Assembly: GCF_014287875.1 (NCBI RefSeq)
Contig: NZ_JACOPN010000002.1
Span: forward strand, 310,001 to 374,000
Reading direction: 5' to 3'
Length of the DNA: 64,000 nucleotides
Origin: Flintibacter faecis
Lineage (GTDB): Bacteria > Bacillota > Clostridia > Oscillospirales > Oscillospiraceae
Shown: positions 33,563-41,239 of the stretch, piece after piece
Numbering within the stretch: the first letter of the stretch is position 1
Layout: the number at the start of each line of letters is the position of its first letter
The notes under the pieces: model-generated
The model's input: the letters and a program-made list of their open reading frames with translations, nothing else
What the model was told of the DNA's origin: nothing
The model's database searches: none
Translations under genes and position numbers: made by a program

Positions 33563-34960
33563 TTATAAAGCTTTTGCCAGCTGCTTGAGCAGTGCGGCAG
33601 TTTCGGGATTTTTAAGCAGTTCCAGTATCTTCGCTGCATCACTTTCATCACTTTCAGTGACGGCAGTATCCGCAGTTTTAGGCTCTGTATCTTCAACAGG
33701 GTCAGGAGTCTTAGAGGAATAAAAAGCTTCCTCCAATCGCTGAGCGTTTATGCACCGATCCTCGTCGATGATGTGAGAATAGACATCCGCAACCATTTTA
33801 ACCTGAGCATGACCAGAGTCACCCTGGACTGATTTCATATCGCCGCCATTGAGTTTCAGCTTGTAGGTGATGCTGGAGTGGCGAAGAGAATGGAACACAA
33901 CATGAGGCAGTCCGTTTTCTTTGATAAGTTTATTGAAAGCACGGTTAATCACCTGACTTTCCATCGGACGGCCATTGCTGGAGCAAAAGACCAGGTTATT
34001 GTCGATGTATTCATCTCCAAACAGATCCATCAGCTCATCAATTTCTTTTTTTCTCTCTACCAGCATATAGGCAACTGTTTTCGGCAGGTACACGCGGCGA
34101 ATACTGGTTTTGGTTTTAGGCTCTTTCAGGACCAGAGCAGTATGGGTACTGGCTATGCAAGGTGGAAACTTCTTAATAACACCTTTGTCGCTCAAATCGT
34201 CCAATGCACCTCGTGTAACCCGTTGCAGCTCTTTGTTGACGAATATATAAGCTGAACCATTTTCTATGCTCTGTGGTGCAATATCAATGCAGTCCCAGGT
34301 AAGGCCCAGCATTTCGCCAATGCGTAAAGAGCAGGAGAACGCCAGATTTAAGGCAAGGGAGAGGATAGGATCATCACAGACTTCCATAGCCTTGCTCAGC
34401 GTTTCGGCAGTCCATATATCCCGTTCTTTATGTTCTTCTTTGGGAAGTGTCGCATTCAGGACAGGGTTACGGCTGATTAGTTCCCAACGCACCGCCTGAT
34501 TAAAGGCACTGCGAAGTAGCTTGTGAATTTCTCTTACTGTATGCGGGGTCAGATATTCGCTTGTGGGTTTGCGGTTGTTGACGCTTACCGTTTTCACAGA
34601 GAGCAGATCACGGTAATACTTATCCATCATCCTTGGAGTGATGTCGGATAGTAACATATCTCCGATAATAGGAGTTATGTAGTTTCTCGCCAGACCACGG
34701 CGGCTTTCATATGTTGACATTGCCCAGGTATTTACACCATAGATGGACATATATTCATCGAGCAGATCGTTCAGGGTCTTTGCCGTAGGAATAAAGAAGG
34801 TTCCAGAGTCCTGCTCATACTCAATTTGCTTTTTTCGTTTTTTTGCTTCTGCATTTGTGCTGAAGGTTTCCCAACGCTGTCTGCGTTTTCCGTTTTCATC
34901 TGTGTAATCATACACCACAGAATATTTGCTTTTACGCTTCACGATAGATGCCATTTTCAT
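33563..34960 (-). CDS. Tyrosine site-specific integrase
   Basis: 465-residue phage/ICE-type recombinase. The N-terminal AP2-like arm-binding domain begins MASIVKRKSKYSVVYDYTDE. The SAM-like core-binding domain spans about 65-170. The catalytic domain shows CSLRIGEMLGLTWDCID (Arg I) near residue 205, VFHSLRHSSITYKLKLNG (HxLRH) near 370, and VYSHIIDED with the likely Tyr nucleophile near 400. The last ~60 residues are an acidic tail. It lies 350 bases from tRNA-Arg(CCT) and should catalyse insertion and excision of the element. The ATG has AAAGGAG upstream. Confidence 0.93.
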   Translation of the reverse strand: MKMASIVKRKSKYSVVYDYTDENGKRRQRWETFSTNAEAKKRKKQIEYEQDSGTFFIPTAKTLNDLLDEYMSIYGVNTWAMSTYESRRGLARNYITPIIGDMLLSDITPRMMDKYYRDLLSVKTVSVNNRKPTSEYLTPHTVREIHKLLRSAFNQAVRWELISRNPVLNATLPKEEHKERDIWTAETLSKAMEVCDDPILSLALNLAFSCSLRIGEMLGLTWDCIDIAPQSIENGSAYIFVNKELQRVTRGALDDLSDKGVIKKFPPCIASTHTALVLKEPKTKTSIRRVYLPKTVAYMLVERKKEIDELMDLFGDEYIDNNLVFCSSNGRPMESQVINRAFNKLIKENGLPHVVFHSLRHSSITYKLKLNGGDMKSVQGDSGHAQVKMVADVYSHIIDEDRCINAQRLEEAFYSSKTPDPVEDTEPKTADTAVTESDESDAAKILELLKNPETAALLKQLAKAL

Positions 34961-35369
34961 TGCTCCTTTCTGAGATTTTCACATAATGAGTTTGCTTTTG
35001 ATACCAGGCTTCAAAACTGCTGGTAATGATACGAATTCTTCGATCAATCAAGGTCGTCTCAAAATAGCCCCTTTTAACAAGGTCATAAGCTGTGCCAGAT
35101 TTCAGCCCCAAAAGATCCGCCATTTCCGGAACTGACATCGTAGTATGCCTCCATTTCTCTCCGGGCGGTGTACCATCCACTTTTTTATAGTGGAACTGGC
35201 CGGCATACCAATCTTCAAAGCTATCCAGCATAACTCTCATTCGTCCGGCCACTTGAATTGTTTTGAAATAGTTCTTTTTAACCAACCAGTAGGATTCTAC
35301 TTTACCAAGCCCAAGCATTTTGCCCATCTCTGGTACAGACATACTGGTCTTTACTCTTTGTTTTTGCAT
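34932..35369 (-). CDS. Tandem excisionase-like HTH protein
   Basis: 145 residues made of two similar helix-turn-helix/winged units. The first has MSVPEMGKMLGLGKVESYWL near residue 10; the second has MSVPEMADLLGLKSGTAYDL near 78. Each ends in a W-containing SFEDWY/SFEAWY motif. The units resemble MerR-type excisionase domains. The gene overlaps the start of int by 29 bases, so it is translated with the integrase and probably directs excision. The internal duplication is unusual for Xis proteins, which are normally single-domain. Confidence 0.75.
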   Translation of the reverse strand: MQKQRVKTSMSVPEMGKMLGLGKVESYWLVKKNYFKTIQVAGRMRVMLDSFEDWYAGQFHYKKVDGTPPGEKWRHTTMSVPEMADLLGLKSGTAYDLVKRGYFETTLIDRRIRIITSSFEAWYQKQTHYVKISERSNENGIYREA

Positions 35370-35473
35370 GGCTTTTGCCTCCTCTATAAAGTTTTTCTTG
35401 CTATGGCCTCATTGTAAGAGAAAGCAGAAAAAAAGTTAAGGATGTCGATTTGGAGATCGGCATCCTTGACAAA

Positions 35474-35701
35474 TCATTCATCTGCGTGATCCAGCCAGTC
35501 ATCAAAGCTCTTTTTGGAAATGCGGATATGACCGCCGACTCTGACGCTGTGGAATACACCCTGTTTTACCAGATTATATGCTGTGGGACGACTGATACCC
35601 AGAATGTCCTGAATCTCATCGACCGTATAGGTTCTTTTGTCATAGCTGACAGGATTTTGTTCATTAAAGCGGTTCAATTCCGCAATTCTTGCTTCAAACA
35701 T
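35474..35701 (-). CDS. Excisionase-family HTH protein
   Basis: 75 residues. Core YTVDEIQDILGISRPTAYNL with VKQGVFHSVRVGGHIRI and SKKSFDDWL, a typical helix-turn-helix-17/excisionase pattern. ATG preceded by AAAGGAGG. It is similar in style to each half of the tandem protein at 34932, so the element carries three such HTH units. It likely takes part in excision or in regulating it. Confidence 0.8.
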   Translation of the reverse strand: MFEARIAELNRFNEQNPVSYDKRTYTVDEIQDILGISRPTAYNLVKQGVFHSVRVGGHIRISKKSFDDWLDHADE

Positions 35702-35731
35702 AAAAACGCCTCCTTTATCCGGTAAGTGGCC

Positions 35732-36112
35732 TTACGGAGCCTCCATTTCCTCCGGAATATGAATATCTAAACTAACTTGCAGAGCATCATCAATCGCTCT
35801 CATTTCTTCGCGAGATACGCGCCCAATGTACGATAAAACACGCCTTTTATCAATCGTTTTAATTTGCTCCAGCAGAACAACAGATTTCAGTCCAAGCTCT
35901 GGAACGCTCTCCAGTGCATAGTGTGTGGGCAGCTCCTTTTTCTTAATCCATTTACTGGTGAGCGGAGCTACGATCAAAGTGGGGCAGAAAAAATTCCCCA
36001 CATTGTTTTGAAGAACCAGCACAGGACGGGTGCCGCCTTGCTCTGATCCAAAATAAGGGTTCAAATTGGCATAATATAAATCCCCACGCTTATAAATCCA
36101 ATCTTCTTTCAT
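35732..36112 (-). CDS. MazF/PemK-type endoribonuclease toxin
   Basis: 126 residues. The MazF pattern is clear: GDLYYANLNPYFGSEQGGTR near residue 10, PVLVLQNNVGN, then TLIVAPLTSK and LLEQIKTIDKRRV near residue 85. The product cleaves mRNA at short motifs. No MazE-like antitoxin ORF was found beside it. The start is ATG at 36112 because the ATG two codons earlier is inside the AGGAGG RBS. It sits in the element's maintenance region. Confidence 0.88.
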   Translation of the reverse strand: MKEDWIYKRGDLYYANLNPYFGSEQGGTRPVLVLQNNVGNFFCPTLIVAPLTSKWIKKKELPTHYALESVPELGLKSVVLLEQIKTIDKRRVLSYIGRVSREEMRAIDDALQVSLDIHIPEEMEAP

Positions 36113-36153
36113 GTTCATCCTCCTATGTTTTGAGATTTGATTATGTAAGAAGG

Positions 36154-36184
36154 AGGCTCTGCAAATTACAGAGTCTCCTTCAAT
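36154..36184 (-). repeat. Hairpin upstream of mazF
   Basis: Minus strand: AAGGAG.CTCTG-TAATT-CAGAG.CTCCTT stem between the small ORF at 36204 and mazF. The 13-base motif TTCAATTTAGCGC beside it recurs at 37359-37371. Confidence 0.55.
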
Positions 36185-36203
36185 TTAGCGCCTGTTTTAT
36201 CCC

Positions 36204-36305
36204 TTACTTGTCCACGACACCCCAGGGACTTGGGTAATCATTAAGCCGCAGATGGCTGGCCTGCTTCTCAGGAATTTCACCTCCACTTCGTTTGGTCTTA
36301 CCCAT
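36204..36305 (-). CDS. Possible 33-residue protein
   Basis: Short open frame starting ATG with product beginning MGKTKRSGGEIPEKQASH and ending SPWGVVDK. It lies inside the otherwise empty 480-base gap 36119-36599 and on the same strand as its neighbours. The RBS is weak (CGCAGG). The remainder of the gap (36306-36599) shows an AAGGAGG at ~36355 but no ORF that I can support. Confidence 0.35.
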   Translation of the reverse strand: MGKTKRSGGEIPEKQASHLRLNDYPSPWGVVDK

Positions 36306-36599
36306 GGCCTGCGACGGTTGTTATCACGCTCGGACTATGGCTGTAAGAGAGCTTTCCTCCTTGTTATGCCATGACCGGACGCCATCCGATGTATTCCAGC
36401 CTGATATATTTCTGATGAACTGCAAACTCATCTATACAGCAAAAATGGGTTGGCCTGTTATGTGAGTGGCAGCTCTCAGAAAATATACCGCTGATGTAGC
36501 GGCTATTACGCCCAAAGAGGATCAAACTTAATGATTCGTATATGAGGTTGTCAAGGTGCAAGTGAAAGGATTTCCCTCTCACTTGCTACTGCCACTTTT

Positions 36600-37148
36600 T
36601 TAGAAAATCGCAACCAACTTTTTTATTTTTTCTTCAATTTTTTTCAATCGCTTATCTGCGGCTTGCCGAGTAATACCATATCGTTGGGCTAAACAAGTTG
36701 CATTTGGTATTTTCATTTCATAATAGGACAATATAAAATCTCGTTCTGCTGGACTCAGTTTCAATAGAGCTTGGTGTAAATCCTCAAGAAGTAAATTCTG
36801 AATAGCTTGTTCCGCAGTATCAACAGATTCATCCACAAACAAATCTGTATCCTGATAACCTTCCTCTGTGCCGTCACGATCTCCCACATGAGAAGCCGGG
36901 AATATAGAGCGACTTTTCTCATGTTCCTGGAGATAGCGGCTGTGGCGGTCCTCCTGTTGGTATTTTTCAAAATCTTTGCGAGAACATTCCATGATAATGC
37001 GGTCATCTTCATCACGGAACATTTTGACTGTTTCAACAAAAAAGCGCCCAGTAAAGCAACCATTGCGGCGTGCCTTACTGAACGCTGAAAAACTGATTTC
37101 CTCCCATTCCTGTGGGCTGTTATTTTTCCAAATGAATACTCTCGTCAT
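36600..37148 (-). CDS. Sigma-70-like RNA polymerase sigma factor of the element
   Basis: 182 residues. The C-terminal half has a sigma region 4-like segment: LLKLSPAERDFILSYYEMKI then ATCLAQRYGITRQAADKRLK (HTH) near residues 135-170. The N-terminal half is charged and lacks a clear region 2. Tn916-type elements carry comparable sigma-like proteins that regulate transfer or int/xis genes. ATG at 37148 follows CGGAGGAAAGG. Two mini-ORFs overlap its 5' end. Confidence 0.75.
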   Translation of the reverse strand: MTRVFIWKNNSPQEWEEISFSAFSKARRNGCFTGRFFVETVKMFRDEDDRIIMECSRKDFEKYQQEDRHSRYLQEHEKSRSIFPASHVGDRDGTEEGYQDTDLFVDESVDTAEQAIQNLLLEDLHQALLKLSPAERDFILSYYEMKIPNATCLAQRYGITRQAADKRLKKIEEKIKKLVAIF

Positions 37149-37200
37149 ATCCTTTCCTCCGTTCAAATTCTTGGTAGTCAGCGAATTTGAACGGTGTCAT
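37120..37200 (-). CDS. Possible 26-residue leader ORF overlapping the sigma-like gene
   Basis: ATG at 37200, product MTPFKFADYQEFERRKGYDE..., stop at 37120 inside the sigma-like gene in another frame. The sigma-gene RBS lies within this frame. Its start overlaps the stop of an 11-codon ORF (ATGA) that has a good RBS. Confidence 0.4.
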   Translation of the reverse strand: MTPFKFADYQEFERRKGYDESIHLEK

Positions 37201-37232
37201 GGATATTTTGCTATGTACGCCTCCCAGCGCAT
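37197..37232 (-). CDS. Possible 11-residue leader peptide
   Basis: ATG at 37232 has TAGGAGG five bases upstream. The product is MRWEAYIAKYP, and the stop forms an ATGA overlap with the next mini-ORF. It reads like a translational-coupling leader for the sigma-like gene. Confidence 0.4.
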   Translation of the reverse strand: MRWEAYIAKYP

Positions 37233-37317
37233 ACCGGCCTCCTAATACCGGGCAAAGAAAAAGGCCGGAAGTGTTTTCACCTCCAGCCATGTTCCTGCCG
37301 CCATATTGCAGCAGGAA

Positions 37318-37345
37318 TGAAAAAAGCCCGGTTAATGCCGGGCCT
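37318..37345 (-). terminator. Terminator between two element regulators
   Basis: Minus strand AAGGCCCGGCATTAACCGGG with partner CCGGGC then TTTTTTCATT. It lies between the gene at 37449 and the sigma-like gene, so it may attenuate read-through. The surrounding stretch 37233-37448 has no other ORF. Confidence 0.7.
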
Positions 37346-37448
37346 TATGTAGAAAAGTATTCAATTTAGCGCATTCCTGCCACTATAACAAGTATAGCAG
37401 GTCGGAAGTCGGAAGGGAGTAGGGATTAGGTCGGGGATTTGTCGGGAT

Positions 37449-37985
37449 TTAGTCGGAATTTAGTCGGGGCAGCTCCTCCAGGACTTCTGGAATAGAATAT
37501 CCAAACAAGCAAACAGAAAATAAATAGATGGCTTCTCGTTTTCGGTCATAAAAGACACTGCGTTCTATATTTAGTTCTTCCAGCAATTCTTTCTCTGTAC
37601 TGTTAAACCGATAGATGAATTGCTTAGTCAAAATTTCATAGTAAAGTTCTCCTCGATCCGGATACCGTTTCAGACGAAGGAGTGCACGGTCAATAATATT
37701 GACCAGCATTTGATTTTGAACAAGGCAGCAAACTTTTTCTTCAAAGGCTTGCAGTTCAATATCTGGTGCAAAATTTTCAAGATAGCAGAGGCCAGACTCT
37801 ATATCTTGTTCTCCCATAATCCAAGCAGTTTCTTGTAATTCTTCTGCCCGTTCACTCAGAACCCAGATTACATCACGGTAAATCTTTAGAATCAGCTTAC
37901 TTCTATGAAACGCAGCGTCGCTGTTAAACCCCAAAGCTGTTAGCCTGCTGTTACATTTTTGGATTGTTGTACTTTCTTTTCTCAT
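37449..37985 (-). CDS. ArpU/sigma-like transcriptional regulator (tentative)
   Basis: 178 residues. The C-terminal part (STEKELLEELNIERSVFYDR then KREAIYLFSVCLFGYS) looks like the HTH of phage ArpU-type or sigma region 4-like activators; the first 100 residues are helical with no known motif. ATG at 37985 follows AAGGAGGGA. A perfect 20-bp palindrome overlaps the region just upstream, so the gene is probably under repressor control. Confidence 0.55.
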   Translation of the reverse strand: MRKESTTIQKCNSRLTALGFNSDAAFHRSKLILKIYRDVIWVLSERAEELQETAWIMGEQDIESGLCYLENFAPDIELQAFEEKVCCLVQNQMLVNIIDRALLRLKRYPDRGELYYEILTKQFIYRFNSTEKELLEELNIERSVFYDRKREAIYLFSVCLFGYSIPEVLEELPRLNSD

Positions 37986-37999
37986 AGAATATCCCTCCT

Positions 38000-38019
38000 T
38001 GTTCGCAATATTGCGAACA
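38000..38019. promoter_or_regulatory. Perfect palindromic operator TGTTCGCAATATTGCGAACA
   Basis: A 20-bp perfect palindrome 15 bases upstream of the gene ending at 37449. The half-site TGTTCG recurs in front of the XRE repressor gene (39103-39122), which suggests it is the binding site of that repressor. Confidence 0.7.
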
Positions 38020-38090
38020 TATTAGGTACAAAATAGCATAGCAGAGGAGCGTGAGAGAGGGCAGTGCCTCCCTCGATTCCCCCCCTTTGG

Positions 38091-38705
38091 TTATATCAGG
38101 TTCCTGGATTTTAGACGAATCTGCATTGCTTGCTTGGAAACCTCAAAAATATTTGCCATTTCAGCAATGAGCTGTTCATCTGTCCGGCCTATTCTAAGCC
38201 GGTAAAAACATTTTTTGATCTGCGGTAAAGGCATCAGCAGAGCAGAGGCCAGAGTATCCGCCTGACGCTCAATTATGCCATGACTTTCGTCGGAAGAAAC
38301 ATTTCCGTTATAAGCAGCAACATCTCCAGTACCAGAGTACAACTTCTTATGTAGTACCCAATGAGCCAGCTCATGGGCACAGGTAAAACGGAGCCGCCCT
38401 AATTTTGACGGATCACAAAGCCGTTCATCAATTAAGATTGTACCGGCTCTTACTGCAATCATTCGATACTGTCTCTGTATCTGGTCATATAAGACAACAG
38501 CACCGTCATCGAAAATTGTTTCCCCTAATATCTTGGGGTTTTTTCTTAGTGTATGAAACTCCAGGATTAGATCAAACTTTGTCTCGATAATGGTTTCGAT
38601 TGGCACAGGACATGGTTGCCCGGATAGCAGAGAGGGATCATATTCCATCAGGATTTTTCGCCCTACTGCCTCGATTGCTTCTGTACGGATTTGTGGAATT
38701 GACAA
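38091..38705 (-). CDS. ImmA/IrrE family metallopeptidase
   Basis: 204 residues. The zinc-protease motif HELAHWVLH is near residue 111, within FTCAHELAHWVLHKK. A second conserved segment, ERQADTLASALLMP, is near residue 146. In ICEBs1 the ImmA protease cleaves the ImmR repressor after DNA damage. Here it is 11 bases downstream of an XRE regulator, the same arrangement. The start is TTG at 38705 with GGGGGGAG upstream. Confidence 0.88.
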   Translation of the reverse strand: MSIPQIRTEAIEAVGRKILMEYDPSLLSGQPCPVPIETIIETKFDLILEFHTLRKNPKILGETIFDDGAVVLYDQIQRQYRMIAVRAGTILIDERLCDPSKLGRLRFTCAHELAHWVLHKKLYSGTGDVAAYNGNVSSDESHGIIERQADTLASALLMPLPQIKKCFYRLRIGRTDEQLIAEMANIFEVSKQAMQIRLKSRNLI

Positions 38706-38716
38706 AGCTCTCCCCC

Positions 38717-39085
38717 CTATCGTTTACGCTCCTTTAGCATTTTCATAAATGTCTGCCATTCTTCATCGGTAGCATCTACTTCTTTTGCCACACGCAAGGC
38801 TGCCCGAACAATATCTTTTTCCATGATATAGTCTGGCAAATCAGCAGATACTGTATTGCGTGATTTTGCAGCCAGATCCAAAAGCAACTCATGTTCTGAT
38901 TTATCCAAATTCAGAAAGGCAGAGATGCGTTCCACAAAATCTCCATTGGGTGCAGGACGGCGGCTTTGCTCAATATCACACAGATAACCGTAAGCAATAT
39001 TCAAATGCTTGGCTGTATCGCGTAAATTGAATTTGTGCGCCTTGCGTTTCTCGGCTATAAATGATCCAAAAGTTATATTGCCCAC
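38717..39085 (-). CDS. XRE family repressor (ImmR-like)
   Basis: 122 residues. N-terminal HTH: FGSFIAEKRKAHKFNLRDTA then KHLNIAYGYLCDIEQSRRPA. The GTG at 39085 has AGAGGTG upstream; another GTG three codons earlier is possible. The gene pairs with the ImmA-like protease. Palindromic sites upstream suggest autoregulation. It is probably the lysogeny-type switch of the element. Confidence 0.85.
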   Translation of the reverse strand: MGNITFGSFIAEKRKAHKFNLRDTAKHLNIAYGYLCDIEQSRRPAPNGDFVERISAFLNLDKSEHELLLDLAAKSRNTVSADLPDYIMEKDIVRAALRVAKEVDATDEEWQTFMKMLKERKR

Positions 39086-39102
39086 AGCATTCACCTCTCA
39101 TT

Positions 39103-39155
39103 TGTTCGACGAACTGCGAACATCTTGCTTATATTGTATATCGAACATCTGTTCA
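39103..39155. promoter_or_regulatory. Operator region of the XRE-ImmA genes
   Basis: TGTTCGACGAACTGCGAACA at 39103-39122 shares both half-sites with the perfect palindrome at 38000. A second site, CGAACATCTGTTCA (39142-39155), resembles a Firmicutes LexA box (GAAC-N4-GTTC). Confidence 0.55.
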
Positions 39156-39179
39156 CTTCAAGGATAAAAATTTCATTTG

Positions 39180-39213
39180 AAAAGAGGTGTTAAAAATCAA
39201 TAACACCTCTTTT
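39180..39213. terminator. Bidirectional hairpin between WYL regulator and XRE gene
   Basis: AAAAGAGGTGTTA...TAACACCTCTTTT perfect stem with flanking A and T tracts, directly after the WYL gene stop. Confidence 0.8.
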
Positions 39214-39216
39214 GCG

Positions 39217-40179
39217 CTATATAAATTCCTGAGCGATTTGCTGCATTTCCGTAATGCACTCTTTGGGAGAGAGAATTTTTATTTTCCCTTTGAATTTGAA
39301 TATCCAGCCATAAAAAGTTCCACTGGGGTTCACTTCAATTTTGGCTGTGAAGTGTGTATCATCATACCTATCAACAGCAGCATCTTCTCCATAATGATCT
39401 ATGATTACTCTCATCAATTCGTTTTCACATAGAAGGGTTACTTCCTTCGATGACTCCGATGTAAACATATCAACCATTTTATTTGTATAGGAGGCTACAT
39501 CAAATCCCTCTATCGGCATAAAGTAAGTTTCCAGATTTTCTACACTTGTTAGCCGATCTACACGGAAGTGAGCAATTTTCTGATGCTTCAGAGAAAATCC
39601 AATCAAATAGTAATGGTCATTTTTCCATTCAAGCGCATAAGGATTTACGACATAATAATATCCATCATGCTTTAAGATTTTCTTTTTTTCTTGAGTATAT
39701 TCATAGTATTGGAACCGAATTTGCTGATGGTTTCCAATCGCTGTTTGGATATTGTCAATGATGTAGTAAACCTTTTCATTATGCGGTTTGACACGGCTGG
39801 ATAAAGCAGCAAATTTTTGAAGCTGCTTTGCCTGATGTAGACTGGTCAGACGGCATAATTTCTGCACCAGCTCCTCAGACTTCTTGGCAGAAATGATCTT
39901 CGAGGATGCTACTGCGTCTGTCAGCATTTTCAGTTCTGGATACTCAAACAGGCGGTTTCCCATAAAATATTGGTTTTGGGTACTCTTAACCACTACAATA
40001 TCAATCCCCGCATCGATCAGCGCATTGGTATCTGCGTAAACAGTCTGCCGCACTGCCTGAATTCCTTTTCCATTCAGATGGGCAATGATGTCAGATACTG
40101 TGGCGGGATGGTTTTCATCGGTCCGCTCATAGAGAAACCGGAGTAATTCCAGTATCCGCATATTTGTTGAATTCTGCAT
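39217..40179 (-). CDS. WYL domain-containing transcriptional regulator
   Basis: 320 residues. An N-terminal winged HTH (RILELLRFLYERTDENHPAT then VRQTVYADTNALIDAGIDIV) is followed by a WYL-type sensor domain (IRFQYYEYTQEKKK; YVVNPYALEWKNDHYYLIGF near residue 190) and a WCX C-terminus. WYL regulators often control defence or stress loci and bind nucleic acid or nucleotide ligands. It is immediately downstream of the immunity cluster on the same strand, so it could be that cluster's regulator (inference). Confidence 0.88.
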   Translation of the reverse strand: MQNSTNMRILELLRFLYERTDENHPATVSDIIAHLNGKGIQAVRQTVYADTNALIDAGIDIVVVKSTQNQYFMGNRLFEYPELKMLTDAVASSKIISAKKSEELVQKLCRLTSLHQAKQLQKFAALSSRVKPHNEKVYYIIDNIQTAIGNHQQIRFQYYEYTQEKKKILKHDGYYYVVNPYALEWKNDHYYLIGFSLKHQKIAHFRVDRLTSVENLETYFMPIEGFDVASYTNKMVDMFTSESSKEVTLLCENELMRVIIDHYGEDAAVDRYDDTHFTAKIEVNPSGTFYGWIFKFKGKIKILSPKECITEMQQIAQEFI

Positions 40180-40207
40180 ACTTCACCTCCTCGATTCTTA
40201 AAATGGC

Positions 40208-40348
40208 CTATTTTGTATGGTGTCCAGCCCCAAAGACCAGAAGCAGGGCGACAGCACAGAGAAGCAGGCCGATCCAATTTCGATCTATAATCAGCTTGAT
40301 CACCGCCACAAGCAGAAGTCCGCCTACCAGGAGCACAACGCCATTCAT
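40208..40348 (-). CDS. 46-residue two-helix membrane protein
   Basis: ATG at 40348 with GGAGG seven bases upstream, the RBS lying in the end of the DUF4261 gene. The product starts MNGVVLLVGGLLLVAVIK, has a short loop (IIDRNW) and a second helix (IGLLLCAVALLLVFGAG), and ends HHTK. No family recognised. It is the last gene of the immunity cluster. Confidence 0.6.
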   Translation of the reverse strand: MNGVVLLVGGLLLVAVIKLIIDRNWIGLLLCAVALLLVFGAGHHTK

Positions 40349-41227
40349 TCAGCGTCCTCCCGAAGCATAGTTTCCCATGTTGATGTCCAGCACCCCTCTG
40401 GGCGGCTGGATCAAGGCATCTTCATATTGGCACTTCCACTGGATCTCCCGGCACATCTGGCCATCCGCCACGCCGTCTATGGTTTCCCCATCCTCAATGG
40501 GGTTATCATGCTCCAGAATATAGGACGCTGCATTATAGGCGTGGTTTACCACCCAGTTGGGGTCCATGCCGTGGAAGTGGTACTGGAGATCCGGCAAAAA
40601 CAGGGTGCTCATGCCCACCGTGTCGATGAGCATATCCTCCGTGCCCTCGATGTTGAAGAAACGGGCATTGACGCCAAAGCGGATGAACCGATCCGGCCCC
40701 TCAATCTGATGTGAGCGCACATCCTCTGCCAGAAACAGCTTGCCGCAGTTCTGGAAATAGAACGCCTCACAGGTGGGGTACAGCTCTGCCAGAGCCTCCA
40801 GAAAGTCGGCATCCAGGTTGGCACGCTCCAGCGCTGGAAGCGCCGCAGTCAGCATATCGGTGGCCACCACCTGATATTTGCACTCCCGGAAGATCCGGTC
40901 ACGGTCTTCCTGGCAGTCCCACATCTGGCTCATCAGAAAGGCAACAAAGCCTTTGCCCTTGAACTTGTCGCATTTCATCACCATCAGCTGTACCGGGCAC
41001 TTGCCGTCCTGAAATTCCGCGACATGATCCAGGGCGGCAAAGCCGGCCATTTTCTTATCATAACAGAAGCACTCTGTTGATCCGATGTGCTTCTCCATTA
41101 TGGCAGTCATTTTTTCTTTATCCGGCATTTCTACCGGCTCTTTGAACAGCATCTGAATGAGATAGGGACCTCCGGGCTGGGGGCCTTTTTTGTCGTCCAG
41201 ATTTTGCTGGAAAGCTTTATTGCTCAT
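40349..41227 (-). CDS. DUF4261 domain protein (predicted immunity protein)
   Basis: 292 residues. The DUF4261 C-terminal signature is visible: LQYHFHGMDPNWVVNHAYNA then NPIEDGETIDG near residue 225-255. DUF4261 is found in neighbourhoods of polymorphic toxins and their immunity genes. A second DUF4261-type module lies inside the giant protein at 42914. ATG at 41227 follows AAGGAGG. Cytoplasmic; no signal peptide. Confidence 0.8.
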   Translation of the reverse strand: MSNKAFQQNLDDKKGPQPGGPYLIQMLFKEPVEMPDKEKMTAIMEKHIGSTECFCYDKKMAGFAALDHVAEFQDGKCPVQLMVMKCDKFKGKGFVAFLMSQMWDCQEDRDRIFRECKYQVVATDMLTAALPALERANLDADFLEALAELYPTCEAFYFQNCGKLFLAEDVRSHQIEGPDRFIRFGVNARFFNIEGTEDMLIDTVGMSTLFLPDLQYHFHGMDPNWVVNHAYNAASYILEHDNPIEDGETIDGVADGQMCREIQWKCQYEDALIQPPRGVLDINMGNYASGGR

Positions 41228-41239
41228 TTGGTTTCCTCC

